A stretch of 64,000 nucleotides of DNA from Pagrus major (lineage: Eukaryota; Chordata; Actinopteri; Spariformes; Sparidae): positions 11,666,197-11,730,196 of the forward strand of contig NC_133230.1 in the NCBI RefSeq assembly GCF_040436345.1, read 5' to 3'. The notes beneath the pieces are model-generated. The model searched no databases, was not told the DNA's origin, and saw nothing but the letters and a program-made list of their open reading frames with translations. Position numbers and translations under genes: made by a program. This document shows positions 1 to 12,800 of the stretch, one piece after another (position 1 is the first letter of the stretch; the number at the start of each line of letters is the position of its first letter).

Positions 1-925
1 CTCTTCCTGCACTTTACACTTTGATTTCACAATCATGCAAATCAAAAGCAATTAATCAGGAAATCAGTTCCATTTAGTCTCCTGTTGCCCTGCCAGTTGT
101 TTATTCTGTGTTGTGCTTTTCTTTTTCGCTCAGAATGGGGCCGAGTTGTACTGTGTCAAATTAAAAACTGTCATGCTGAGCCATTACATAATCACAACAG
201 CACCATGAATGACGGACTGCTTGTTTATGTGGCCGTACTACATTATTAGTCTCCCACTTGGAGAATGAATCAATGGGCATGGAGAAGCTGCGGACTGGAG
301 GGGAGGGAGGTGACGTGTTGGCTCGATCCCACTCTGAGCCTGTTCTTGTATTCATGAACCATGCGTGCCATCATTCTGAATGCCGGTGTCTGTGCCAGCT
401 TTGTACCCATTGTGCTGACAGGTCAATCTGATCAACCAAGGGCTTCATGACGCCAGAGAGCAGAGGAGCTCTGACGGAGGTGAAGGATGTTTCAGGTCAC
501 CTTGGACATGTTAGAATTACTGCGGTATGTAGAGTATATGAGAACCATATCAGCTCCTCCAGTGAGCAGCCTCTGCCACCAGTGTATGAATGGGTGAATG
601 TGACGAGTGTTGTAAAGCGCTTTGAGCTGTCACTAGTCAGGGAAAGCACTTTAGAAACGCAAGTCCATTTACACGCATGTTATTTTCTGCACTCTCAGTT
701 TTGCACAGCTGACATACATCCATAAGAACCCAGTCAAAAACAGCTCAAATCCAATTATGAATGAAAAGTAAGTAGAAATGACAGCAGAAAACATCTCAAT
801 AGGATTTAATCAACCTTGAAATTTGTTTAAAAACTGCCTTATTAAACCAAACACAGCAGAGAGAGTGGTCCTGACATGCCAGGAAACACAGCTTTGATGA
901 CACACGGCGGAGAAACATTCCTCAC
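1..925. other. Left edge: possible last exon and repeat tail
   Basis: No firm gene was found here. If the unrecognised minus-strand gene continues, its next exon should lie here or beyond the window edge; 238-294 is the only candidate with a strong acceptor and the right phase. Positions 571-672 resemble a fish dispersed repeat tail (see separate entry). Open frames on either strand here show no family resemblance. Confidence 0.4.
571..672 (+). repeat. Dispersed fish repeat tail (LINE/SINE-like)
   Basis: The segment reads GAATGGGTGAATGTGACGAG, then TGTAAAGCGCTTTGAG, then AACGCAAGTCCATTTAC. The last two blocks recur at 11554-11617 inside an eif3e intron. This 'aaagcgctttgag...gcaagtccattta' pattern is widespread in fish genomes and usually marks the 3' tail of a retroposon. 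The exact family cannot be fixed by eye. Confidence 0.5.
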
Positions 926-3900
926 CTTCTGTGATCTCACCGCAGTCACAGTTTCCGTCCCGCCCTTAAGAGGTCTTCTCTTCCGTTTCCTCACTGCCGG
1001 ACACGGTGGCTCCTGTCCAAGGGCCACAGACTCTTTTACCACAACTTCCTCTGACTGGACAGCAGCGACTGGCTTCTCTTTGGGTTTTTTCTTCCTCTGA
1101 AATGACACAGTGGCTTTAATTATTTGCAGTATTATTAAACTGATCATGGGAGCAGAGTTTTTCCTTCGACTGCATCATCTTTTAGCCGCTGCCTCTCTGA
1201 CAAACAGATTCTATTTGTAAAGGTTTCAGTTTGTGAACCAAAAGTTACTGTAACACACCACTCAACGTGGAACCAAGTGATATTTAGCATGCACTGACTG
1301 AGCCGGACAAAAGCTTCCTTATTCAGAGGCCATTGATTCTGATTGGTGCTGTCAGGTAAACAAATGAGGTTTTGTTTTTCCTGCTGCTGAGGAATTAAAG
1401 TACATGCAATACGTTTTAGGCCTTTGTTTTGTCTCATCTTATCACACGGTAATAGGATGTTTAAAGAATTTGAGGCATACAACATTTTTGAAAACAGTGA
1501 TTGTATAGTCCTGTCTTTGCTATGAATTACAGCAGACCGACAGAATGCATCAGTAACATTTCCATTGTCAGAAAATGAACAAGCCTGTCTTTCATTCAGT
1601 CGTTGAAAATAACATACAATCATAATGAAATCATTCACATGATTTACTGCACGAGAGATAAAAATGTAAAGCCGCTCAGTTCTGCTGTAACCTCTGAACC
1701 ACCAGCAGATCATGATGGGAATATTCATGGATCCGCCTCCCACAGCCTCGTATTGTCTTAAAAAGAAGTTAGAGCAAGTCATTGAAATCAGCTTGAACTT
1801 TGACACCTCTGCCCACACTTTGAAGACCTAGAAGTGCATGCTTATACAGTATTCAGCTTTTCAGTCAATGATCAAATGGCTCCTTAGTTGCATACTTTGA
1901 TATTTGGGCTCTAATTTCAACACAAACATCTTTATCAGGAGAGAAATTTTCAACTGACTCTCAGGAAGTACTGTTAGGTGCATGTAACCAAGATCATCAG
2001 TCCCATCTTGGAGAAAACAATGGTTGCACGCTAACTAAGTAAAAATCCATTAATTCTATGTGCAAAAGGTGACAAAATGCAAATATCCACCACTTCACAG
2101 ACTTGGAGAAATCTGACTTGTTTTTTATCACACTGCAGGTGAAAAGTAAGCAGTTACATAGGGCGATCGCCCCCCTTGGTGCCCCATGTTTGGGAAAAAA
2201 TGTGCCTTCTCTTCACTAGAAGAAGCACAACCGGTAGAAGAAAAAGGAAAATGGACATTATACAAGACAAAACTCAAAATGCCGACACTGGGGTGTATAT
2301 GTTGTCTGTTTTCTGTTACTGTTTAATGTAATAAAAATTGTAACAGAAAAGAGAAAAGCTCATAGTACCATGCTGACAATATGTTGCTGAAGATGTTCTC
2401 ATGACCGACTACTTTTTTCTCGTTTTCTTACCTTTCGCACATTGAATAAAGAGCCTCTTGTACTTTATTTGTCAGTATGAAGGCATTTGTTTCTATGAGA
2501 TTCAAAACAGAGACTGACAGCCTGATAACTGATGGTCGCAGCATTACGTTGATCGCTGTGTGCGGCTCTGTTCTGCCAGTCAGAGACCTCACATGCCTCT
2601 TTGTCCACGCTGGCTGCTGCGGGAGGAAATGGACCTTTGTTGGCATGTTAGTGCCAAACAGACAAAGGGCTTCACTCATGGAGCCATTTCAGAGAGCCTC
2701 TCGAACTTATCACTCACAATAACTGCACAGTGCTTCTCCACTGGGTAACAACACTCATCGCCGCTGTGCCAAAACACACTGAGCGAGGGCCAGCACAGTA
2801 ACACATCTCTCAGTATAAAGTGAGCCCACTTGCAGTATACTTAGTAATGGAATTGCAGTGATAAAGCCGCAGCTGCTGAGAGGTTATATTACAGTACATA
2901 GATTATATGGGATTGATATAAACAATGTCCTCTGCAGGGACACTAGATTGGACTAAAGGGGGCTCCAGCTGAGGAAGGTCTGCTAGTGCCACACAAACTG
3001 CAGTAGGTGCACCAATGTTGCATGTTAACGAACAATGCACTTTGTTTTGTGTTTCAAGCAAATGCCAGTTCCTCTTGTGTCTATAAAGAAACACTGTTAT
3101 TCATGCTGGAAACATTAAACGCATCACTTCCCTTTCTTACTGAGACAGAAAACCAAATGTAAAAACAGGATATTCTCTCGTCTGAGTCACAACCGTGCTA
3201 TAAAAGTCAGGAACTTTAAAGGTCCAGTGTGCAGGATTTAGTGGCATCTAGTGGTAAGATTGCAGATCACAACCAGTGAAACACCCCTCACCTCACCTCG
3301 CCACATTATATTGGCATCTAAAATTGATAAAAAACTGATAGACATATATAATGTATATATATTCATGTCATACCACTGAATAACAATGGTTCAGCACACT
3401 GAATAAGTAATAATGAGCTGGACATGCTTGCTGGTTGTGTGCTCCTAACACCTGCAGGCTGGTTGTATGAAACAGAGCAAAGTGCAAGTGAACGAGGACC
3501 TCTGAAGTCTGAATTAGGCATTACAAGCAAACTAATGAAGTAAACTGCACTGTGAGAACTTCATCATGGTCAAGAACAAAGTTGCTCTGATTAGATAGAT
3601 TCTCTCACCTGAGCTGGAGCTTTGGATTTGGAGTGCTTTGTCATCACTGTAGGAAAAGAAAAGCAAATTTTACCTTAGAAGGCAAAGTAAAATGTGGCAC
3701 AGTTATCATACAGTAATTTCAACTACTAGTGGTAAATGTGGCATCGCTTTAAAGGGGCACTATGTAGAAATTCAAACTCAGAATTTTAATATTTACAATA
3801 TTAATGGGGTACTTATACAAAGTCAGAAATATTTATTTCCATAACTGAATAAACAAGCTGTTCTCAGAGGTAAATAAGGTCCCCAGAACACTGTTTGAAG

Positions 3901-4861
3901 CTAGAAAGATGGCAGGGTCCGCCACATATAAACAAAGTTTAACAATATGAAATTGTGTAGCCCTTTAAGGTCAGTTTGTTTATTCAGTTTATTCAGTCAT
4001 GAAAACAAAGAGAGCTTGTTTATTTAGTTTGTTGAGGCATAAAAAGATCTTTCTCTTCTGATTAAAATTCCTTCCCCAAAACAACATAGTGCCCCTTTAA
4101 AATGTGTAAAATGCAGCAGATGACATAGAAGTCCTGAGTCATCGCTCGCTGCATGCATCCACATGTTGCCCTCAGGTTACCATGACTCTGCAAATCACTG
4201 TAGGCTTGAGCTGCATGTTGCTGTCACATAGTGTCAAATTTATAACATATCATTAAGCTCACATTTTGGTGTGTGTTGCAACACTCGAGTGTAGTTTCAT
4301 ATTCTTAGTAAGATGGGAAAATATGCCTGTGATGACTCACAGTAACGTCCTAAAAATAAGCATTTTATTGAACTAATGAGTATGAAAGACCCATTGTATC
4401 CACTCACATGGGTAAAAGCACATTTAAACAGCAATTAGAGCAACTCCAACCACAAAATGAAGTCTGAGCCAACACTAGTTGGCAATTTGTGGAAAATGTG
4501 GAGTCTTGGAAAGGAAGCACTCACATTTTACAATTACAGGATTTTGAAAAAAAACAAAAAAAAAAAACATTTCCACTGAGTGCTCCTCCCGAGCCTGAAG
4601 TTAAAAAACTTCATAGTAAGCGGCACCGTCTTATTGTAAGCCTATCACAGGCCTCCACACACCCACAGAAGGGTGGGTGTGGGGGTTCAGGGCCCACCTA
4701 CCTGCCAGGTACCTCTCCAGAGAGGGCGAGGAGCTCTGGTTCCAACTGTAGCAGCAGAAGAAGAAGAGCCAGACCAGGAGAGTGGCCAGCACCAGAGCCA
4801 GGACCCAGAGGAGCCGGGCCACAGCTGGGTTAGTGACAGCCCAGGCTGTCAGGATATCCAT
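926..4861 (-). CDS. Unrecognised small membrane protein with basic tail (partial, 3 coding exons read)
   Basis: Three minus-strand exons join in frame: 4702-4861 (ATG at 4859-4861), 3609-3646 and 926-1096. Each has good splice borders: donors GTAGGT, GTGAGA and GTGAGG; acceptors TTCCTACAG and CATTTCAG. The phases match (1 base carried over, then 0, then 0), which is unlikely by chance. The 123 residues read so far start MDILTAWAVTNP, followed by one strongly hydrophobic segment (about residues 16-37, ending WLFFFCCYSW). A serine-rich linker and KHSKSK follow in exon 2. Exon 3 is lysine/arginine-rich (RKKKPKEKPV, later RKRKRRPLK) with a short acidic patch (SEEVVVKE). The layout suggests a single-pass membrane protein with a basic soluble tail. 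I do not recognise the family. The reading frame continues leftwards after 926. A possible last exon is 238-294 (strong pyrimidine tract, acceptor CTCCAG, phase 0, 18 codons then TAG), but this is speculative. The gene lies just downstream of eif3e on the same strand. Weak points: no homology match, end unknown. Confidence 0.6.
3217..3420 (+). repeat. Truncated fish MITE copy (AGGTCCAGTGTG start)
   Basis: It begins TTTAAAGGTCCAGTGTGCAG and continues GATTTAGTGGCATCTAGTGG, matching the terminus of a very common perch-like fish MITE. The other end is not visible, so the right border given is approximate. It lies in an intron of the unrecognised minus-strand gene, between the exons at 926-1096 and 3609-3646. 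Confidence 0.45.
3749..4100 (+). mobile_element. MITE, family 'GGGGCACTATGTAG', copy 1
   Basis: A 350-bp element has inverted ends: TTAAAGGGGCACTATGTAG on the left and ACATAGTGCCCCTTTAA on the right. The interior has no coding potential. The same interior (GAATAAACAAGCTGTTCTC, then AGAACACTGTTTGAAGC) occurs at 61782-62138 and, inverted and end-truncated, at 54751-55071. Inverted ends abutting TTAA, short length and several copies define a non-autonomous DNA transposon. It sits in an intron of the unrecognised gene. Confidence 0.8.
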
Positions 4862-5796
4862 GCTTGAAGGTTGCTCCAGTAGAGCCTCACTATCTACTCA
4901 GTCTGATTCCCAGAGTGTGTCTGCAGAAGAGCTCATGAATGGGCTGGCTGGTTTGTGTCCTCTCGGGGCAGCCACAGTGCCTGCAGCAGCAGCAGCAGCA
5001 GCAACAGGAAGAAGTCAGCCAGAGCAACGGCAACCACAGATGGATACCAGCTGTTCCAGACGGAGCCCTGCTCAGACCTCAGCCCACGTCAGCTCTCAGT
5101 GTGTAGGCACGCGTGCGAGCTTGTGTATGTGTCTGTTGTGTTTTACTGAGACCTGGAAAAGTGTGAGTGAGTGTGTGTGTGTGTGTGCATAACAGTTTGG
5201 AGGAGTGGCTAGGAGTTACAGCGGCTGGCACAACCGTCAGCCACTCCCAGACTGAACATCAGTAAGAATCCTCACATGGACCAAAAGGCTGCAAACTTGA
5301 GAAATGCACCTGGGGCACTTTCCCCTCTTTACCTGGACACCTGCCAGCAGTTATTCCTATAATGACAGAGGTATGATTGTCACTTTACATACACCTATAC
5401 ATACCTGTCATGTCTTTAAGGTCGTTAACCAGGCTTGTCCATTAACATGACAAAACCACAGACTGCACAAAATATGAGAAAATGTGACAAAGAGTGGGAA
5501 CTTTAATTGACCAAAACTATTCACCCAACAGGTTTTAGACAGGGCTTGTTCCATATATATGCATGTTAGTGTAATAACACTGCAGTGTATTGTGTTGAAG
5601 TGTGGTTTCACAGCCCTTTTACACAAGATAAATATTTGATAAGGATATGCTAAATTGGACTGGGTGTAGTTGGCAGCATCATTCAATATTGAGGAATAAG
5701 GTGTGGTTAAACAGACAATGAATTATGGTAGAGCACACCTGAAACGATCTGAATGTGTGACTGAAGCATGACCAGAGTCTTGTGAGTTGCCAGTTT

Positions 5797-6258
5797 GTCA
5801 TTATCTACTCACTCTCATGCCAATAGAAAGTCAGGTAAAGTTCCACTAAACATTTCTGGAGCTTCACAACAAAACAGCGTTCTCCTGAACAACAGAAGTA
5901 GATGGGGACTTGTTTTTTTTAGCTCGTCTGGCATTATCAAGGTTCCCTGAGATCCAAAATTGATTTGAAAAGACGTTATTCACATCCTCGACACACAGTC
6001 AAGCTCATGCGCCTGCTTCAAACAGGGTGCACACTAAATCTTTTAGCTTCGCAGCTCCAGTGACTTGGCTTTAAAAAGCGTGTAAATAACTTCTTCTCCG
6101 TCTCCGTCTTCAGTTGTTTAGGAGAATTCTGAAACGCTGTTTAGCTGTGAAACTTCAGAAATGTTTTGCGGACTATGAAATTTCACTTTGCTTTATATCG
6201 GCATGAGGGTGAGTAGATAATGACTGAATTTTCAATTTTGGGTGAACTTATCCTTTAA
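5797..6258 (+). mobile_element. MITE, family 'GTTCACCC', copy 1
   Basis: The right end reads GATAATGACTGAATTTTC, then TTTGGGTGAACTTATCCTTTAA, the standard terminus of an abundant fish MITE. The left part starts at GTCATTATCTACTCACTC, so the outermost left end is missing or diverged. Related copies lie at 26971, 46870 and 51857. The internal block ATTGATTTGAAAAGACGTTA is shared with the 46870 copy. Confidence 0.75.
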
Positions 6259-6570
6259 TATGATGTCCATACCAACAGCATTTCCCATGTGCTTATTGTT
6301 AATTATAAAGCACTGCCTCTCACATGGAGAGCCAAGTTCAGTGACAACATTCAAAGTGCTCTTTAGTTTCATTTACATGTCAATTATGCATCGACAAGTT
6401 CTTATTTTTTACAACACGACAACACATTTATTAAAAACACTCATGTATGAAATGCATAGATGGTGAAATTCCACAAATCTGCAGACAGAAGAAAACTAAA
6501 CCAACACTGCCATCTAGTGGTCAAATATTAATAAAGGAAGAAGAAACAAACTTTTAAGAGGCAAAACATG

Positions 6571-6586
6571 TTTATTAATGTTTATT
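6571..6586 (-). other. Candidate eif3e polyadenylation signals
   Basis: Two AATAAA hexamers on the minus strand (seen as TTTATT at 6571-6576 and 6581-6586) lie about 265-280 bases past the eif3e stop codon. Cleavage would be expected near 6550-6565, giving a short 3' untranslated region. Position and motif only; no transcript evidence. Confidence 0.55.
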
Positions 6587-6848
6587 CATGAAACCTGACC
6601 GCAAAATCAAGCTAATACCATATTCATAAACAGCTTGTAAGTTATGAGAATAGTGTTCACTTAATATTAATAATACTTCAGGCTGAAATGGCCATGTCAA
6701 GTGCAGATGCCTCCTCTTGCAGCAGTTCAGCTGGCAGTTAAATAACATAGCAAATAAAATAATAAATTAGTGAATTAATAAATACAATAAAAAAGCCTAA
6801 ATAATATCCCCAAGAGACGTCAGCATCCTCTTGACACTGATTTCCATT

Positions 6849-9800
6849 TTAATAGAAGCCGGAGTCTTGAGCAGCCCAGTTTGGTGTCTGAGAGGAAAAG
6901 TACACACACAAAAAAAAACATGAGGAGAGGCGTTAGAAGAAGGAAGTCAACAAGAGATTTGTTCCAAATTTAGATCCTCTCCAACTGAAAACACCTGCCA
7001 GCTCCTCTCTTAAAACGACTGACGGGAATAAAACAAACTAGAACGAATTATGACATGACTGTCTTCATTCTCTTTGGCAAGGCAAATAATTTTAATTAAT
7101 ATCATGATTATTTTTGGCAGATGATATTAGCACTTATTTATTACCCAAAATTAAATGTGTTAAGCAGATGAACTTGAAAAAAGTAATGTGGTTTCATGAT
7201 ACAAGCAATCCACAAGCAGGAAATCAGGTCACAATTGCAATCAGCTGAGAAAGGAAAAGATTAAGTGTTGTGTTTTCACACAGATCCATCAGGGGGCGGT
7301 AGGAGCAACAAGCATGTGAATGATGTGACCTTAAAGGGTAACTCCACCAATTTTACAAGTTCAAGTGTGTTTACAGGTAGTGTAAAGCCTTTTGTGACTT
7401 CAGAGGAAGCTTCATGTGATCTGATAAATTGCCTCCAGTGATGTCACTCAGCAGCCAAGTTGCATTGTTGGTAATGTATGCACATGGACAATAAAAAACA
7501 AATGATCACAACTGACAGAGCAGAACCAGAGACATCTCCTTTTTTATTCCACAAATTCTTCTCAGTTTTTGAAACCTGGTGCCTACATTACCCACAATGC
7601 AACACAGCCACTGACATCACTGGAGGCAATTTATCAGATTACATTAAGCTTCCTAGAGCCACAAAAGGCTTTATACTCGTTTTTTCCAAGACCTGTAAAC
7701 ACTCTTCAAAATGTAATGAAATTAATGGGGTTGCCCTTTAAGAGCCTTAACTTGAACTTTCCTACATGTGTATCTTTGAATGTAAACAAGAAAGAATTTG
7801 TGTAAAATGTATAGAAAGTATTTCTATACATAAGACAAGTAGTTGTGATGTTTGAAAAGAAAGTTCAGTCCATTTCTGTCAAAGAAAGAAAGAAAAATGT
7901 ACCAATAAATAGTCTTTTCCTATATGCTACTGAAGGGTGAACAGGTCATATCCCTATACCATGTACAATGTGAAATTTACCTCATTCCTGTTACTGTGGG
8001 CCACTTTCTTTTCAATGTTCATTGCCAGCATCTGGCTACGGAAGGACAGGCTCTTGGTCTTCTCGATCACCTGCTGGTACGGCGACACTGCGTTGTTGCC
8101 CATCACCACATGACCCTGACAAACAGATTCACAGACACTTATTTCTCTCTCTAAATTCACCGCCAGTTAAATCCTGACAGGTTCTGGATGCTGGCTTCAG
8201 TCCCACATAAGCAGGATAAATACATTGACGTAGCTGTTTTACTACACAAATTAGCAGTCTAGTCAGGGCTGTTTATGCGAGGCTCCGTGATTTGAAGCTC
8301 ATCTGACTGGAGGTGGATCAGTGAATGCAGAGCCTCACCAGTTTGGAGTCGATCTTGGCATCGAGCCTGGCGTTACGGATGAGGTTGACGATCCACCTCT
8401 CCGCCTCCTCGGGCGTCATGTTGAGCTTGTCTGCCAGCATGCTGAGTGGAGAGAGCGAAGGGGGAGGGGGCATTTCAGTCAAGTAAATATCCTTTGGGGG
8501 AATCCAAAGTCTTTTAAGTTCCCTTTTTGCTCTTGAATATACTTGAAAAACTGAGGGGACATGAATAAAATCTACAGCAGTGAGAAGTAAAATTATTGCA
8601 GTCATCCTGAAGTTGAAAAGATCTTGAAGCTGAAAAGATCTTGAAGTTGAAAAGATCTTGAAGTTGAAAAGATCTTTTCATCGTTTTTCTCATGTTGTAA
8701 TTGAAGCAATTCTTGCATAAATAAAAGGCAATGCACACTTTGTTACCGACACAGAAGACAAGTCAAGGACAGTGTACCTGATGCTGATACACTGATGAAT
8801 ACGACAAAAGGTCTCAAAGATGAACAGACGGGCGTTCTCAATAAAATCCTCAAGGCAAGCGACCAAGAAGAAGTCATTCACAAGAACCTGAAGGATAAAA
8901 CATCATACTACTGTAAGCGTCGCTCACTTTACATGCAAAGCATTCACTCAAGAAAAAGGAAAGTTTGGAGAAAATCAGAAAGAGACCTGATGAGGCACAT
9001 TTTCCAATACATGCTCATACATAAACATTTCTAGAGTGTGTAACTATAATTTTAGACCATACCCATGATTTACTGGGATGATAAGTACAGTTTCAGTGCA
9101 CTGCAGTACATAATGTGACACGACAACCACACATAATGTGCTGGAAAACCATTCCTTGTGGTCCGGCTGCTCTGGCAGAATTTCCAGCTGTCGGTGTATC
9201 TACCCATACATTAAAATGTCCTGGTCGAAAGCATCTAACCTCACAAAGTGGGGTTTTTATATGTGATGGTTTTGTTTTGGGCTCCTGGTTTGGATTGTGA
9301 GGAGGTTTTGTCTTCAAATTCCCCAAAATGCACATGTATAAATCAGTGTGTGTCTGCTGTATAGGAGGCTCATGTGGTGTGAGTGTGAAGGCTAAATCAT
9401 GTGCTGACAAGGAGTTATATTGCTGTTCAAACAAGCTTTTAAAAAAAAACTCACAAAATGATTATCTGCCTGTAAGAAAAAGAAAAAGCCAACATGCTCA
9501 TGCTATTAGCAGCTATATTAACATTTAATCTAATGTATTCTCAAGATGCATTTTTTTTTTAATGTTAACACAACAAGATGTTGTCACATTTCTCCATCAT
9601 TGTTGCCAAGCTCACACTACAGAAAACATGAAACCAGTCCGTCATGAATCATAGAACGATCACCACACGTGAGCCAGCACAGTGTTTTGTAGGAGATTAT
9701 GTCCCGACGTCTCCATCTGTGGTCTTAAAGCAACGATCACAGAAACATCAACAGGGATGTTTGGCTTAACTCTATGAATATATTAGTGTGTGGGAGTTTG

Positions 9801-12800
9801 AAAGGGAAATATGGCAAAAGGAGCTGTTTTTGTGTAAGAAATCCAATTATTCAACGCTAATGTGTAAACACAAATTAAGGTGTCATAGTCCCCCTAAATC
9901 CTCGATAAGTTTATTTACATCAGGAGTTAAAAGAATGACTTAAAATGATGCTCAATTACTATTCAATCTAAGAGAATTTATAAAGAAATAAACATTACTG
10001 AAAGTAATATTTGTGTTAAGATGACTTAATGATGGTATCTCATTGAGTATTTCTGAATTTTTATATGATCTGTGAGAAGAAAAAGGTAAACAAAAAAGTG
10101 ATGGTCATCCATATCTACAGTATCTAACGTTACTTTTAAAAAGGGGCAGGCACTATAGGTTTTTCTTCCTCATGCTCCTGTTTTTGTTCATGGAACATGT
10201 ATGTATACGTTTTTTGGGTAAAAGTGTATTATTTGTTTTGTACAGTTATTTTGGAAATCATTCAATGAAATGAGCAAAATAAAAACAAACGTGAATGAAT
10301 GTGAATGAATGAATATTTTTATATCTTGTAATCGAGATAAAAGCAGATCCACTGCTGAAATTGATATTTTACATCAATTAAAAAGTTCTTAATTAGGACA
10401 AGTTATTGATATCTGGACAGAAAATCATGTCAATTTAATTGAATTCCCCTGATCATTAAAAGCCAGCAGAGTCCATCAACAGAGACCAACAGAAAGGCTT
10501 AATGAACTATCGTCATTCTGCTGTCAGTGTGCTCTCACTCCGTATCTGACAGGATAGTTGAGGCCTTCGCAATCACTGCGTAATTTATACAAGAGGGGTA
10601 AAAGCCAATTGATGAGAGTGCTTAAAGAGTGCGCAAAGAGGTCCCCAAATATATCTCCAAAACTGCACTCAAGGGTTTCTAAAGAGAAGGCAACCGAGCC
10701 CCAAATCTGACAGCTGTTCCGCTTTGAAAATCAAACTGAATAAAAGTGAGAGCCAGCAAATCAGGCCAGACATGGATTTGCTGAGGCTGAATAGCTGCGA
10801 AGTTAAATGCCAGAGACTCAGGAGATCAGAGCACCATAGCCAAGGGAAGCTTCATATTACCCCTCAGTCCCAGGAGACGGCTAACTTTTATGGGGCGATT
10901 TAGGCCTGTGCACCATGACAAACACACACTGTCAAGCAGAAAAAAGTGAAGGAGAAACTTAAGGAAGCAATCCTTACCGACTCACACTCCCTCAGCTTCT
11001 TCTGGGCGCTGTCAAAGTCGAAGTTCACATAGAGACACTCCACGAACTCTGTGATCGGGTCCTTGTACGTGTACGACTCCTGTATGAGTGAGAGAGAAGT
11101 CATCACTTTTGTGTTGACTAAATCCTTGAGTCACAATGAATCAGTTAATTCACAATAAGAATTAATTTGCAAACAGTCATTGACCTCACCTGTTGAATGA
11201 CTTTAACCAAGTCCTTGAGCACTTGCCTGCGCTTCCGTACATCCTTGTTGGTGATGACCGCAGTTGTAAGGTATCGCAGGATGTGTGGGCACATTGTCTG
11301 GATGGCATTCAGGTACCTGAAAAACACAAAGGCAGAACACATTGGCAACGGAATTAGTTGCCATCACAACGAATTTGGTACAATTTCTTTTGCTCCAAAA
11401 GAAAAGAGGAAATATTTTGCACACAGAAGCTGTGCTAAGGAATCTGTGATTCATGCTGTGAAATACCTTATACGGGGTACAATTTTAAACATAACCTGTA
11501 CACTTTTGTAACAGCAAGAAATTTTGAATACAAAAATATTCAGAGATAGATGATGCACTTTGAGCGGTCAGTAGACTGGAAAAGCGCTATAGAAATGCAA
11601 GTCCATTTACCATTTACTCACTCTAATCTACTGTAAACGTGACTGAATGAAGCCAAACTGCTATGAGCATTCTCATGGATTCATGTATTTTTTTTTTACC
11701 TGTTCCTCTCTTGATGTACATAGTTAGTTTTTTTTCTATTCAGTTGCTATACTTACTTTAAGAAACAGGCTATGAATCCATCTAAATTAGGCTGAGAGAT
11801 TTTTGGCACAAGATATTCTCTTAAATTCTTGGCTCTGAAAAACCACCTTTTACTGCCAGTGGATGCAATAACAATGCATTTCAAAATAAAAAAAATACAT
11901 TCAGGTTGACTGACAACTAAGTGGCCTTCCAACTAATGAGGCCTCAATAAAGGTCACAGGTTTCAGCTGGAAAAAAGCCAGTGTGTCCCTCAGCCATATG
12001 GTCTCGAATTTAACATGAGCTCAGGATGACAGTGCCACGAAGCCTGTGTATGTGACCATTCTTCGTTATATTACAAGACAAAGAGACTCACTGAGGCTGA
12101 TAGAGGAAGAGCTCGATGATGTTGTCCCTGCCTTTAGGATGGTTGAAGAACACAAAGAGGGACCAGTGGATGAGCCAGGTCCTCTGTTGGAGTGACTGGA
12201 GAGGAGAGCTCACAGACTGAAAGGAGAGGACACAAATGGTAGACGTTAGGAAATTAAATAAAAGGAAGACCAATAAATACAAACGTTCAGGGACAAACAG
12301 TCCTGCTGAATTGCAGAGTAATGACCGAAGAAGCAGGTTCACATAGTAACTGTGGAGGGAAATTACCATCATCTGGTTACACTTTTATTTGATTTCAGTC
12401 AGGACGCCTTGAAACTGACTCTGACATTTTAGAAAGTCTACTTCAGAATTCAGTTTACAAGAAACTGCAAAGTCATTTCCATGTTGCTATTTGCTGCTTG
12501 ACCCATCTCATCTTATTTCTACATTCCAGATCCAATCACTAATAAAATTTGCAAAGCCTGATTACATTTGTAAGATAGCATGAAATATTGTTTCTTAAAG
12601 TATTATTCACTTACGTTGTTATCAATAGTCTCCCTTAGTCTTGTGAGATCCTCCATGGCTGCTTCCCAGTTCTGCATCAGAATCTCTGAGGCCAGTTTAC
12701 CCCACAAAGAGCTCAAGGCATTCCTGTCTGTTGAGGGAACCTGAGCAGAGAGCAACAAAATCAGTGTCTCATAATCTGGCTGAGCAGTATTCTGAAGACC

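Larger units (their letters stand above)
4862..6848. other. Intergenic space between the unrecognised gene and the eif3e 3' end
   Basis: This holds the upstream flank of the unrecognised minus-strand gene, with a GT-rich patch near 5163-5190, then a MITE copy at 5797-6258 and the eif3e 3' untranslated region (from about 6550). The flank near 4975-5020 has a short CAG run. No further exon was recognised. Confidence 0.5.

Noticed and set aside
1..925. rspo2 coding exons, expected from human synteny
   Set aside because: No cysteine-rich furin-like or thrombospondin-type exon was seen; it may lie further left.
1144..1818. 224-codon minus-strand frame
   Set aside because: It lies in an intron of the unrecognised gene, has no domain-like composition and shows no acceptor that fits the neighbouring exons.
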